A stretch of DNA of 64,000 nt from Roseiarcus sp963741845 (GCA_963741845.1 CAVUJV010000024.1:124001-188000), one strand, 5' to 3'; positions 8,759-18,075 are shown, counted from the stretch's first letter. Numbers and translations: made by a program. The notes: generated by a model from the letters alone, not told the origin.

Positions 8759-9689
8759 TCAGTCGCGCGTGACGACCGGCTGTGACGGCGGAGCCGGCTC
8801 GCCCAGCGTCCAGAGCAGGCCGATCCGAATGTCGTTGGAGGCGATCGCGCCGCGCGACTGAATGAAACTGGACACGCCGCCGTTGCAGTTCGCGCTGAAC
8901 ACGCCCCCGCTCGCGCCCGCGAGGCAGTTCGACCCTCCCGTCGCGATCTTGCCGAGGTTCAGGTAGCGATACCCCAGCTCCAGCTTGAGGTTGGGCGCGA
9001 GCGCGAAGTCGAGGCCCGCCATCAGCGCCCAGGCGAAATTCGTCTGCGTGTGATTCGAGAAATAGCCCCCCGAGCTGCCGAGCGGGCCATAATTGGAGGC
9101 GTAGCCGAACCCCTGGTCCGTGAATCCGCTGACCGAGTTGGCGGCGAAGCCAAGCCCGGCGCCGACGAAAGGCGTCACCATCCAGAAAGTCGGAAGATCG
9201 ACATAGGCGTTGACGAGCCCGACCACCGACGACACGTCGGCCCGGTAGAAATCGGCGTATTGGAGCGCGCCGTTGTTGAAATAGGGCGAGGCAGCGTCGT
9301 TGAGCGTATGGAGGGAGTGCAGATTGGCGCCCCAGCGGTATTCGAGCGTGCCGTCCATCCGGAACCAGCTGTTGAACTGGTAGCCGACGCCCGCGTCGAT
9401 CATGCCGAAGGACGAGAGCGTCGTGTTGCTGAAGGCCTGCGACGCATAGGGGGAAAGGAATCCGCTCGAAACGCCGGTCGCGACCGGATCCGGGACAGTC
9501 TGGAGATTGGGCGCGCCGGCCTCGATGCCCGCGCCGATGTCGCCGCGCAGATACCAGCCGCCGAACGCCGGCTCCGGGGCCGATGCGGGCGGCAACTGAG
9601 GCACGGGCGGCAGGTCGACCGCCGCAGCCAGGGACATTGGGAGAAGGCGTCGCGGCGCCCGCGATCGCGAGCCTCTTCCAAATGGCCAT
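8759..9689 (-). CDS. Outer-membrane beta-barrel protein, signal peptide split by a +1 frameshift
   Basis: The mature part is an Omp25/porin-like eight-strand barrel of the alphaproteobacterial type: PAFGGWYLRGDIGAGIEAG, VGYQFNSWFRMDGTLEYRWG, LMAGLDFALAPNLKLELGYRYLNLGK, and a C-terminal strand NDIRIGLLWTLGE. Reading from the ATG at 9689 gives MAIWKRLAIAGAAT, then the frame is lost. Removing one C of the pair at 9646-9647 joins it to LLPMSLAAAVDLPPVPQ, a perfect signal peptide with an AAA cleavage site. Without correction the barrel frame is open to 9751 but has no good signal peptide. Confidence 0.8.
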
Positions 9690-9811
9690 GACAGGCGTCC
9701 TTCCTTCAGGGCGGCCAAACGGCCCGTCCAAACCGAAGGGGAAGCTGTCACGAAGCGCTTAACGGCGGATTAAGGTTAACAATTAACATCAATCCGCTCT
9801 TGCGCGGCGGC

Positions 9812-10675
9812 TCACGCGGCGCGCCGCGCTGGCGCGCCGACCGTCGTCCGGATCGCGTCGGCGAGCGCCTTCGTCTCCTCCGTCTGGCGGCCGGGCGAAT
9901 GGATGAGGCCCATGCGGGTCAGGGGCAGTTCGGGCAGACCGGTCTCGGGGCCCAGCACGCGCAGACCCGGCCCCACCATCGAGCCCGGCAGGATCGTGAC
10001 GGCGAGCCCCGCGCGCACCACCGAGGCGATGGCGTTGTAGTTCTTCGAGAAGAACAGGCCGCGCGTGGCGCGTCGGGCGTTGGCCAGGGCTTCGTCCGCG
10101 GCGCGCCGCCACAGGCAGACGACGCTGCCCAGCGCCAGGGGGACGGCCTCCGCCGGATCGAGCCGGAACCGGTCCGACGCGGCCCAGACCAGCGGCTCTT
10201 CGCGCAGGGTCTCGAAGCTGCGCAACGCATCGAATTCCGTGACGAGCGCCAGTTCCAGCGCGCCGGCCGACACCTGGGCCGCCAGCTCCACGGAATTCTC
10301 GCAAACCGCCGACACTTCCACCAGCGGATGGCGCTGATTGAAGCGGGTCAGGATCTCCGCGAGGAACGCATCCGCATAATCGTCCGGAATGCCGAGCCGC
10401 GCCGAGCCCCTCAAGCCCTTGCGCGACAGCGCCGCCATCGCGCCCGCCTCGATCTGGATCATCCGCCGGGCGAATTCGATCAGGTTCTCGCCCTCGGACG
10501 TCAGCCGCGCGCCCCGGCCCTGCTTCACGAACAGGGCGCAGCCGAGCTGCCCTTCCAGCCGGCGGATATGCATGGAGACCGCCGACTGGGTCTTGTGCAC
10601 GCGCTCGGACGCCCGGGTGAAGGAGCCCGTGTCGACGATGGCGAGGAACGAGCGAAGCTGGTCGGTGTCGAGCAT
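9812..10675 (-). CDS. LysR-family transcriptional regulator
   Basis: A 287-residue LTTR. The N-terminal winged HTH reads QLRSFLAIVDTGSFTRASERVHKTQSAVSMHIRRLEGQLG, then the periplasmic-binding-like effector domain (residues about 95-285, with LGIPDDYADAFLAEIL and GLAVTILPGSMVGPGLRVL). It is divergent from the DUF1127 gene, so the shared 165-base upstream region is the probable site of autoregulation and of control over that gene. The effector cannot be predicted. Confidence 0.93.
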   Translation of the reverse strand: MLDTDQLRSFLAIVDTGSFTRASERVHKTQSAVSMHIRRLEGQLGCALFVKQGRGARLTSEGENLIEFARRMIQIEAGAMAALSRKGLRGSARLGIPDDYADAFLAEILTRFNQRHPLVEVSAVCENSVELAAQVSAGALELALVTEFDALRSFETLREEPLVWAASDRFRLDPAEAVPLALGSVVCLWRRAADEALANARRATRGLFFSKNYNAIASVVRAGLAVTILPGSMVGPGLRVLGPETGLPELPLTRMGLIHSPGRQTEETKALADAIRTTVGAPARRAA

Positions 10676-10718
10676 GGGAATTATCCGAGTTCGCGATCAG
10701 AAACTCTACAAACATTCG

Positions 10719-10747
10719 TTGGACCGATCAATAAGACTCCCTATATT
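10719..10747 (+). promoter_or_regulatory. Sigma70-type promoter for the DUF1127 gene
   Basis: TTGGAC (10719-10724) and TATATT (10742-10747) are separated by exactly 17 bases, in the divergent region between the LysR gene and the DUF1127 gene. It is one of the better housekeeping promoter matches in the window. Confidence 0.6.
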
Positions 10748-10839
10748 TCGTCTTGTTCCGACAACAAACCGGACAGTCCCGGGCGGCGGCGAGGCCGGCG
10801 CCCGAAGGGACAGTCGCGTCGGATCGAAGAGGAGATACG

Positions 10840-11109
10840 ATGATGATGCCGTCCTTTGCCCGACATCCCTCGCTCGGCGTCGTGCTTCGCCGGGCGCTCA
10901 CCTGGCCGGCCCGCGTGGGCGCGGCGCGGCGCGCGATGGCCCAGCTCTCCCGCATGTCCGATTACGAACTGCGGGACATCGGGCTCACCCGGCAGGATAT
11001 TGCCGACGTCAGCGCCCTGCCGCTCGACGCGGATCCGTCCGCGCTTCTCGTGAAGCGCCGGGCCGCGCGGGAGCGTCCCTCGCCGCGCCGGGCCGAAATT
11101 GCGGCCTGA
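10840..11109 (+). CDS. DUF1127 domain-containing protein
   Basis: An 89-residue basic protein. The DUF1127 core is AQLSRMSDYELRDIGLTRQDI (residues about 37-57), followed by a short tail rich in Arg and Ala. In other alphaproteobacteria small DUF1127 proteins are implicated in RNA-linked regulation and stress or phosphate physiology; that is family knowledge, not visible here. The ATG at 10840 follows GAGGAG at ideal spacing, so an upstream in-frame start at 10753 is rejected. It is divergent from a LysR gene and lies upstream of aceB. Confidence 0.85.
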   Translation: MMMPSFARHPSLGVVLRRALTWPARVGAARRAMAQLSRMSDYELRDIGLTRQDIADVSALPLDADPSALLVKRRAARERPSPRRAEIAA

Positions 11110-11136
11110 TTGTGCCAACTCGGGGCTCCACAAGCC

Positions 11137-11181
11137 GGGCGAAACAGTCTACGGAGAATTTTCCCATAGATCGTTTCGCCC
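11137..11181 (+). promoter_or_regulatory. Long-range inverted repeat in the aceB leader
   Basis: Perfect 9-bp arms GGGCGAAAC (11137-11145) and GTTTCGCCC (11173-11181) enclose 27 bases that contain the near-palindrome GGAGAATTTTCC. The right arm ends only a few bases before the aceB ribosome-binding site (AGAGGAG). It could be an mRNA structure controlling aceB or a spaced operator. Confidence 0.45.
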
Positions 11182-11196
11182 GACAGAGGAGTCCGC

Positions 11197-12789
11197 ATGA
11201 CGGCCCAGCCCGCAGCAGTTCAGGTCCACGCGACCGCCGGAGCCCGGCAAGCCGAGATTTTGTCGAAGGAGGCGCTCGCCTTTCTCGGCGATCTCCATCG
11301 CCGCTTCGACGCGCGGCGGCTGGAACTGCTTGCCCGCCGGATGGAGCGGCAAAAGCTGTTCGACGCGGGCCAGCTTCCGCATTTCCTGACCGAAACCAAG
11401 TCCATTCGCGAAGGCGACTGGAACGTCGCGCCAATTCCGGGGGATCTGCTCGACCGCAGGGTCGAGATCACCGGCCCCGTCGATCGCAAGATGATCATCA
11501 ACGCGCTCAATTCGGGCGCGAAAGTGTTCATGGCCGATTTCGAGGACGCTTCGTCCCCGATGTTCGCCAACATGATCGAGGGTCAGGCGAACCTCAAGGA
11601 TCGCTGGGAAGGCAGGATCGACTTCACCGACCCGTCGACGGGCAAGGCCTATGCGCTGAAGAAGAACCCGGCCGTCCTCATGGTGCGTCCGCGCGGCTGG
11701 CACCTGCCCGAGCGCCACGTGACCGTGGACGGACACGAAATGTCCGGCTCGCTCTTCGACTTCGGCCTCTACGTCTTCCACTGCGCCAAGACGCAGATGG
11801 CGCAGGGCGCGACGGTGGCTTTCTACCTGCCGAAGATGGAGAGCCATCTCGAAGCCCGCCTCTGGAACGATGTCTTTGCCCACGCGGAAGCGGCCCTCGG
11901 CGTTCCGAACGGCTCCTTCAAGGCGACGATCCTTATCGAGACGCTCCCCGCCGCCTTCGAGATGGACGAGATTCTCTACGAGATGCGCGACCATATCGTC
12001 GGGCTCAACTGCGGCCGGTGGGACTACATCTTCTCGTTCATCAAGCGGCTCGGGAAGAACCCGGCGTTCCTGACCCCCGACCGGTCCGTCATGACCATGG
12101 GCCAGGCTTTCCTCAACGCCTATTCGCTCCTGCTCATCAAGACGTGCCACCGTCGCGGCGCCTTCGCGATGGGGGGCATGGCCGCGCAAATTCCGGTCAA
12201 GGGCGACGCCAAGGCCAACGAGGCGGCCTTCGCCAAGGTGCGCGCCGACAAGGAGCGCGAGGCGGGCAATGGTCACGACGGCACCTGGGTCGCCCATCCC
12301 GATCTCGTGCCGATCGCGATGGAAGTGTTCGACCGCATGATGCCCGGCCCAAATCAGCTCGATAAGCTGCGCGAGGACGTGCATGTGACGGCCGCCGATC
12401 TTGTGGAAATGCACAAGGGCAAGCGGACGGAAGACGGCCTCGGCGAGAATATCCGCGTCGGCGTGCAATATATCGAAGCCTGGCTGAGGGGCCGAGGCGC
12501 CGTGCCGATCTACAATCTCATGGAGGACGCGGCGACCGCGGAAATCTCGCGCGCCCAGGTCTGGCAATGGATCCATCTCAAGGCCGGGCTCGATGACGGC
12601 CGCGAGGTGAGCCCCGACATGTTCCGCGCGCGGCTCGGGACCGAAATGGAGCGCGTCAGGAGCGAGGTCGGCGAAAAGGCCTATGCGGGCGGCCGTTTCC
12701 CGGAGGCGATCAAGCTCTTCTCCGACATGTCGCTCGCGGAAACGTTCGAGGAGTTCCTTACAATTCCGGCCTATCGGCTGATCGACTGA
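11197..12789 (+). CDS. aceB: Malate synthase A
   Basis: Condenses glyoxylate with acetyl-CoA to malate in the glyoxylate shunt. At 530 residues it has the length of MSA enzymes, not of the longer MSG type. The signature RDHIVGLNCGRWDYIFSFIK is present, as are KVFMADFEDASSP, MVRPRGWHLPE and the C-terminal NLMEDAATAEISRAQVWQW, which contains the catalytic Asp region. AGAGGAG lies at good distance from the ATG at 11197. No isocitrate lyase gene is in the window. Confidence 0.97.
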   Translation: MTAQPAAVQVHATAGARQAEILSKEALAFLGDLHRRFDARRLELLARRMERQKLFDAGQLPHFLTETKSIREGDWNVAPIPGDLLDRRVEITGPVDRKMIINALNSGAKVFMADFEDASSPMFANMIEGQANLKDRWEGRIDFTDPSTGKAYALKKNPAVLMVRPRGWHLPERHVTVDGHEMSGSLFDFGLYVFHCAKTQMAQGATVAFYLPKMESHLEARLWNDVFAHAEAALGVPNGSFKATILIETLPAAFEMDEILYEMRDHIVGLNCGRWDYIFSFIKRLGKNPAFLTPDRSVMTMGQAFLNAYSLLLIKTCHRRGAFAMGGMAAQIPVKGDAKANEAAFAKVRADKEREAGNGHDGTWVAHPDLVPIAMEVFDRMMPGPNQLDKLREDVHVTAADLVEMHKGKRTEDGLGENIRVGVQYIEAWLRGRGAVPIYNLMEDAATAEISRAQVWQWIHLKAGLDDGREVSPDMFRARLGTEMERVRSEVGEKAYAGGRFPEAIKLFSDMSLAETFEEFLTIPAYRLID

Positions 12790-12792
12790 CCC

Positions 12793-13635
12793 TCACGGCA
12801 GCGAGGCGGCAAGCGCCTCGCTCGTTTCCCAGAGCCGCCTGGCCGCGCTGTCGTCGAGCGCGGCCGCCGAGGGCTGCGTGATCCGGCGCTTGACGAAATA
12901 GGCGCCGGTCGTGTTGGCGACCTCGGGCGACGACGCGAGATAGATGAGCGTGTCCGCGCCCTCCTCGGGCGAGATCGAGAGCCGCTTGATCAGCGGATAG
13001 AGGAGCGTCGTCAGGCCGCCGACCGAATCGCCGAAGCGCGTGGCGACAAGGCCCGGATGGAAGCAATTGGCGGTGACGCCGCTCCCTTCGAGGCGTCGCG
13101 CAAGCTCGCGCGTGAAGAGGATGTTGGCGAGCTTCGAGCGGCCGTAGGCTCGCAGGCCGAAATAGCGCTTCGCCCCCTGCAGATCGTCGAAATTGAGCTG
13201 GCCGCCTCTGTGGGCGTCGGAGGACGTCGAGACGATCCGGGCGGGCGCCGAGGCGATCAGCGTATCGGCGAGGGTCTCTGTCAGCACGAAATAGGCCATG
13301 TGGTTGAGCGCGAAGGTGCGCTCCAGTCCTTCCGCGGTCACGCGGCGCCGCGAGAACATGGCGCCGGCATTGTTGATGAGCACGTCGATGCGCGGCTCCC
13401 GCGCCACGATCGCAAGCCCGGCGCGGCGGGTTTCCGACACGCTCGATAGGTCCGCCAGATGCAGCGTGTGGCCGAGCCGCGGGGCGACGGCTTCGAGCTT
13501 CAGGAGCGTCTGCTCCGCGCGACTTTCGTCGCGCGCGACAAGCACGATGCGCGCCCCCATTTTCGCGAGCGCGAGCGCGGCGATCTCGCCGATTCCCGAT
13601 GTCGCGCCGGTCGCGACCACGGTCTTTCCCTGCAT
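12793..13635 (-). CDS. Short-chain dehydrogenase/reductase family oxidoreductase
   Basis: A 280-residue SDR of the retinol-dehydrogenase-like type. The cofactor motif is TGATSGIG near the N-terminus, with NNAGAM for the NNAG motif, Ser in IVSTSSDAH and the active-site YGRSKLAN (YxxxK). The ATG at 13635 follows AGGAAAG; an in-frame ATG at 13677 and the frame to 13731 are longer alternatives without family support. Its stop lies four bases from the aceB stop (convergent). Substrate unknown. Confidence 0.9.
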   Translation of the reverse strand: MQGKTVVATGATSGIGEIAALALAKMGARIVLVARDESRAEQTLLKLEAVAPRLGHTLHLADLSSVSETRRAGLAIVAREPRIDVLINNAGAMFSRRRVTAEGLERTFALNHMAYFVLTETLADTLIASAPARIVSTSSDAHRGGQLNFDDLQGAKRYFGLRAYGRSKLANILFTRELARRLEGSGVTANCFHPGLVATRFGDSVGGLTTLLYPLIKRLSISPEEGADTLIYLASSPEVANTTGAYFVKRRITQPSAAALDDSAARRLWETSEALAASLP

Positions 13636-13730
13636 GCGGATCTTTCCTGCGGCGACTCGGGTTTGGCGCAGCGCCATTCCGAGCTTAAGATTTTCGGAGC
13701 CCAAGGTCGCCACAGGAGTTCCGCGGGTCA

Positions 13731-15059
13731 ATGGTCACAGATCGGCAGGGCCTCGAACTATCCGCCTCGCAAAGGTCGGCTGCGGCATTCGATCGCGCGG
13801 TCGCCGATTATTGGGGCGTGACCGGCGATCCGGTTGGCGCTCTGAAAGGCGCGCTTGCCGAAGACCCGGGCTTTGCGCTGGGCTCGGCGGCGATCGCAGC
13901 GCTCTTTCTGGTCGGCGGCTTCCGGGGCGATCATCCCGAGGTCGCAGGCGCGATCCGGGCGGCCGAAGCCGCCATATCCGGCTCGACCGAACGGGAGCGG
14001 CTGCATCTTTCCGCGGTCACCGCATGGTCCGAGGGACGCCTGCCGGATGCGACGCTGATCTGGGAAAAGATCCTCACGGAGTGGCCGACCGACGCGCTGG
14101 CCCTCCGCCTCGGCCAGGACGCCTATTTCTTCCTCGGGCAGCCGCGGGCGTTGCGCGATTCGGTCGCGCGGGTTCTGCCGGCGTGGAGCCGGGACAATCC
14201 GCTGAGAAGCTTCGTGCTCGGGGCTTATGCCTTCGGCCTTGAAGAAACGGGCGAGCTTGCGCGCGCCGAGGAGGCTGGCCGCGAGGCGCTCGCCGGCAAT
14301 CCGGGCGACGGCTGGGCCACTCATGCGCTCGCCCATGTGATGGAGAGCGCGAGCCGCCAGGACGAGGGCATCGCCTTCCTCAAGACCACCCGAGCCAATT
14401 GGAGTCCCGCGCATTTCATGGCCGGCCACAATGGCTGGCATCTCGCGGTCTTCCTCATCGAACAGGGCCGAACCGAAGAAGTGCTGGCGGACTATGATCG
14501 CTTCACGGCGCCGAGACTGGCGGACGACCTGACGCTGGACCGGGTCGATGCGGCCTCGCTCCTTTGGCGCCTGGAGCTTGCAGGCGTCGACGTCGGCGAC
14601 CGCTGGGCGCCCGTTGCGCGCGTCTGGGCGGCGCATGCGCAAGACCATGTCCTCGCCTTCAACGATCTGCATTGCGCGCTGGCGGCGGCGCGCTCGCCCG
14701 ACGCCGCGGACGCCGAGCGGCTCAGGCGCTCGGCGGAGGCTTTCGCCCGCGCGGGGCGAGGCCATAACGCGCGTGTCACGGCCGAGATCGGGCTGCCGCT
14801 GATCGAGGGCGCCCTCGCCTTCGCGAAAGGCGACTATGCGACGACCGTCGAGCGCATCCTGCCGGTCCGCTACGAAGCAATCCGCATCGGCGGCAGTCAC
14901 GCCCAGCGGGACATCGTCAACCAGACGCTGATCGCCGCCGCCGAACGATCCGGACAGAAGAGCCTCGCGCGCGCCCTGCTCGCCGAGCGGCTGGCCGAGC
15001 GCCCGACCGCTCTCACCCGGGCGGCTTACGAGCGGGCCTGGGCCCTGGCTACGGAATAG
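13731..15059 (+). CDS. Tetratricopeptide repeat protein of the TTC38 type
   Basis: A 442-residue soluble helical protein. Helical repeats run through most of its length, for example SFVLGAYAFGLEETGELARAEEAGREALAGNPGDGWATHALAHVMES, followed by HFMAGHNGWHLAVFLIEQGR. This arrangement matches the TTC38-like family found in bacteria and eukaryotes. No signal peptide or catalytic motif is visible. The start codon is adjacent to the SDR upstream region, so the two are divergent. Function of the family is unknown. Confidence 0.8.
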   Translation: MVTDRQGLELSASQRSAAAFDRAVADYWGVTGDPVGALKGALAEDPGFALGSAAIAALFLVGGFRGDHPEVAGAIRAAEAAISGSTERERLHLSAVTAWSEGRLPDATLIWEKILTEWPTDALALRLGQDAYFFLGQPRALRDSVARVLPAWSRDNPLRSFVLGAYAFGLEETGELARAEEAGREALAGNPGDGWATHALAHVMESASRQDEGIAFLKTTRANWSPAHFMAGHNGWHLAVFLIEQGRTEEVLADYDRFTAPRLADDLTLDRVDAASLLWRLELAGVDVGDRWAPVARVWAAHAQDHVLAFNDLHCALAAARSPDAADAERLRRSAEAFARAGRGHNARVTAEIGLPLIEGALAFAKGDYATTVERILPVRYEAIRIGGSHAQRDIVNQTLIAAAERSGQKSLARALLAERLAERPTALTRAAYERAWALATE

Positions 15060-15077
15060 GCGGGCACAGGCCAAATT

Positions 15078-15380
15078 TCATATGTCGCGCCAGAGCTGGT
15101 CCTGCATGGGGCCGACGAAAACATGAGGCGCATAGGCCGCGAGAAGCTTCAGATAGTCCTGGTCTCCGAGAAGCTTGAGCGAGGCTTGCTCGTATTCGGC
15201 GAGGCTCTCGAAGGTCGCCAGGTAAGAGACGCGGCTCGGATCGCCGCCGCCGAAGGGCATGCACGCGCGAAGCTCAATTCCGTATTTCTCGGCGAGATGC
15301 TTTTTTATAAGCCGGGTCAAGGACATGATCTCAGCGTTTTTACCCGCCGCGTAAGTTATCGTACGCACGAAGGTGATCAT
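15078..15380 (-). CDS. NIPSNAP family protein
   Basis: A 100-residue ferredoxin-like-fold protein: MITFVRTITYAAGKNAEIMSL, then a long helix and RVSYLATFESLAEYEQASLKLL. These features match NIPSNAP/dimeric alpha-beta-barrel proteins. The ATG at 15380 was chosen because the domain starts there; the frame continues to 15431 without similarity. Function unknown. Convergent with the TPR gene. Confidence 0.7.
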   Translation of the reverse strand: MITFVRTITYAAGKNAEIMSLTRLIKKHLAEKYGIELRACMPFGGGDPSRVSYLATFESLAEYEQASLKLLGDQDYLKLLAAYAPHVFVGPMQDQLWRDI

Positions 15381-15667
15381 CGACGGGCCCTCCTCGACCC
15401 CCAACATGGCGGACGGCGCGGCCCATCCCACACATTCCGGAGCGGCAACTATGCCATCGCGGCGTTCGCGCGATTGTGACGCGCGTCACACTTTTGCCGA
15501 TGCGGGGCGGTTCAAACGCAGCCTTTGGCCGACTTCGGTTGCAACGGACTGACGCGGACCGCGGTCAAACTAAAGCCAAATGCATAGGTTAAGATTTTAT
15601 TAAGAGCAGGGAATCGCCTGGAGAGGCGGCTCGAATCAGCAGGGAGGCGGAGCTACAGGAGGCTGAC

Positions 15668-15889
15668 GTGCGCGGACACGTTATCGGCCAGGTTCATTCT
15701 CACCTGCCTGTCAACGTCTATTTGGCCCGTGCGCGCTTCGAGCAGGTCAGAACCTGGCAAGCGAAAGAGGCGCTGTGGGCCGTCGCGGGCGTAGCCCAGG
15801 CCGCCTGTGAGCCGTGGCTTGCGGAGGCGAGTCAGGAGCAGCGCCCGAGGCGGCGGCATCTTCTCGAGGACAACCCGACCTCCGGTTGA
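15668..15889 (+). CDS. Hypothetical small protein with a strong ribosome-binding site
   Basis: A 73-residue frame starting at GTG 15668, preceded by a perfect AGGAGG five bases upstream (15657-15662). The product (GHVIGQVHSHLPVNVYLARA, then an Ala-rich and an Arg-rich part) has no recognisable domain. It stops four bases before the end of the convergent galT. The ribosome-binding site argues for translation; the lack of a family argues for caution. Confidence 0.4.
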   Translation: MRGHVIGQVHSHLPVNVYLARARFEQVRTWQAKEALWAVAGVAQAACEPWLAEASQEQRPRRRHLLEDNPTSG

Positions 15890-15893
15890 CGCG

Positions 15894-16910
15894 TCACACT
15901 TCGCGCAGGCGCGCTGCGGCGGCCTCGGGCGTAATGTCCCGCTGGGGCGTGCCGAGCATCTCGAAGCCGACCATGAACTTCTTCACCGTCGCCGAGCGCA
16001 GCAGCGGCGGATAGAAATGGGCGTGCATCTGCCATTCGGCGTGGACGGCGCCGTCGACGGGCTTCTGGTGAAAGCCCATCGAATAGGGAAAGGAGACGTC
16101 GAAGAGGCGGTCGTAGCGCCGGGTCAGTTCGGAGAGCGTCGCGGCGAGGGAGGTCTTTTCTCCCGGCTTCAGCTCATCGAAGCCGCCGATGCGCCGGCGC
16201 GGCAGGATCATGGTCTCGAAGGGCCAGATCGCCCAGAACGGCACGAGCGCGACGAAATCGTCGTTCGCGCAGACGATTCGCTCAGCCCTGGCAAGCTCCT
16301 GTTCCAGATAGTCCACGAGCAGCGGGCGGCCGTGATCGAGCAGATATTCGGTCTGCCGGTGGGTCTCTTTCTCGATCTCGTTCGGCAGATGGCGCGTCGC
16401 CCAGATCTGACCGTGCGGGTGGGGATTCGAGCAGCCCATGATCTCGCCGCGGTTTTCGAACGCCTGCACATAGGCGATATCGCCGCGCGCGCCGAGATTG
16501 ATCGTTTCCTCGACCCAGGCGTCGACCACTTTCTCGATATCGGCAACCTCCATGCCGGCAAGCGTGAGGTCGTGACGCGGCGAGAAACACAGGACCCTGC
16601 AGACGCCCGATTCGCCTTCCGCGACCATGAGTCCGTCCTCGACCCGTTCCGGCGGAGCGTCGGGTTGCAGGGCGGCGAAATCGTTGTCGAAGACGAAAGT
16701 GTGCGTGTAATCCGGATTGCGCTTGCCGCCCGCCCGCGTGTTGCCCGCACAGAGATAGCACGCGGGGTCGTGCGTGACGCCCGGCGTCGCGGGCGCAGCC
16801 TCCATCTTGCCCTGCCAGGGCCGCTGCGTGCGGTGAGGCGAGACGAGCGTCCATTCGCCGGTGAGCGGATTGAAGCGACGATGCGAGGCGTTGCGGAAGT
16901 CGAGCGTCAT
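15894..16910 (-). CDS. galT: Galactose-1-phosphate uridylyltransferase
   Basis: Second step of the Leloir pathway, exchanging UMP between UDP-glucose and galactose-1-phosphate. The 338-residue protein has the N-terminal RRFNPLTGEWTLVSPHRTQRPWQG, zinc-ligand CYLCAGNTRAGG, and the nucleotidylated-His motif GCSNPHPHGQIWA. The ATG at 16910 is seven bases after the galK stop, so galK and galT are one transcript. Confidence 0.97.
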   Translation of the reverse strand: MTLDFRNASHRRFNPLTGEWTLVSPHRTQRPWQGKMEAAPATPGVTHDPACYLCAGNTRAGGKRNPDYTHTFVFDNDFAALQPDAPPERVEDGLMVAEGESGVCRVLCFSPRHDLTLAGMEVADIEKVVDAWVEETINLGARGDIAYVQAFENRGEIMGCSNPHPHGQIWATRHLPNEIEKETHRQTEYLLDHGRPLLVDYLEQELARAERIVCANDDFVALVPFWAIWPFETMILPRRRIGGFDELKPGEKTSLAATLSELTRRYDRLFDVSFPYSMGFHQKPVDGAVHAEWQMHAHFYPPLLRSATVKKFMVGFEMLGTPQRDITPEAAAARLREV

Positions 16911-16917
16911 GGCGGGG

Positions 16918-18075
16918 TCACAGCGGAGCGAAGCCCGCGCCCTCGGAGGGCGAGCAGACAAACACGTCGGCGTCGAGACCGGTCCCGATGCGATAGCCTT
17001 CGATCAGCGTCTCGCGGATCTCGTCCACCGCCTTCGCCTCGACGAGGCTGACCGTGCAGCCGCCAAAGCCCCCGCCCGTCATGCGGGAGCCGTAGACGCC
17101 CTTCGTCGCCTGGCCGAGCCCTGCGAGGATATCGATTTCCTTGCAGGTGATCTCGAAGTCGTCGCGCATCGAATCATGCGACGCGTTCATGGCGCGCCCG
17201 CAGGCGGCGTAGTCGCCGGCGTTCAGCGCCCGCTCGGCCTCGAGCACGCGCGCGTTCTCGGTCACGATATGGCGGCAGCGGCGATAGACGAGATCGGGCA
17301 GCTTCGACCGATAGCGTTCGAGCGCCTCCGGCGTCACGTCGCGCAGCGCCTTGATCGGGCCGAGGTACGGCGTGAGAAGCCGCACGCCTTCCTCGCAGGC
17401 CGCGCGCCGGGCGTTGTATTCGCCGCCCGCGTGCTGGTGCTTCACGTTGGAATTGGCGATGAGCAGCCTGAGATTGGGCGGGATCGGAACGGGCCGCGAT
17501 TCGAGCGAGCGGCAGTCGATCAGCAGCGCGTGATCCTGCACGCCGCACGCCGAGGCGTACTGGTCCATGATGCCGCAGCGCATCCCGACGTAATCGTTCT
17601 CGGCGCTCTGACCGATCCTGGCCGCCGCGAGCGGCTCGAAGGGCAGGCCCGAGGCGGTGAGAAGCGCGTGCGCGGCGCTCACCTCCAGCGCGGCGGAGGA
17701 GCTGAGGCCCGCGCCAAGCGGCACATCGGTCCAGATGGCGAGGTCCGCCCCGCGAAGCCTGCGTCCCGTCTTCTCCAGCATGACCGCGACGCCGAACACA
17801 TAGTCCGACCATTGATGGCGCGCGGGTTCCGGCGCGTCGAGGTCGAATTCGCGCGTCTCGTCCATCGTCATCGAATAGACGCGGAGGCGACGGTCGGGGC
17901 GGGGGGCCGCGGCGACGAAGGTTGCAAACTCGAGCGCGGCGGGCATCACGAAGCCGTCGTTGTAATCGGTATGCTCGCCGATCACATTGACGCGGCCGGG
18001 CGCGCGGCTGACCCTGGCTTCGCGGCCGAAGCGGCTGCGGAACTCACGCGCGACATCGCCCGCAGGGCCGCCCAT
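16918..18075 (-). CDS. galK: Galactokinase
   Basis: Phosphorylates galactose at C1 (GHMP kinase family). The 385-residue protein has the signature GRVNVIGEHTDYNDGFVMP, the ATP-binding glycine/serine motif PLGAGLSSSAALEVS, CGIMDQYAS with the catalytic Asp, and MTGGGFGGCTVSLV. It starts 33 bases after the gguB stop, which links galactose phosphorylation directly to the sugar importer upstream. Confidence 0.97.
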   Translation of the reverse strand: MGGPAGDVAREFRSRFGREARVSRAPGRVNVIGEHTDYNDGFVMPAALEFATFVAAAPRPDRRLRVYSMTMDETREFDLDAPEPARHQWSDYVFGVAVMLEKTGRRLRGADLAIWTDVPLGAGLSSSAALEVSAAHALLTASGLPFEPLAAARIGQSAENDYVGMRCGIMDQYASACGVQDHALLIDCRSLESRPVPIPPNLRLLIANSNVKHQHAGGEYNARRAACEEGVRLLTPYLGPIKALRDVTPEALERYRSKLPDLVYRRCRHIVTENARVLEAERALNAGDYAACGRAMNASHDSMRDDFEITCKEIDILAGLGQATKGVYGSRMTGGGFGGCTVSLVEAKAVDEIRETLIEGYRIGTGLDADVFVCSPSEGAGFAPL

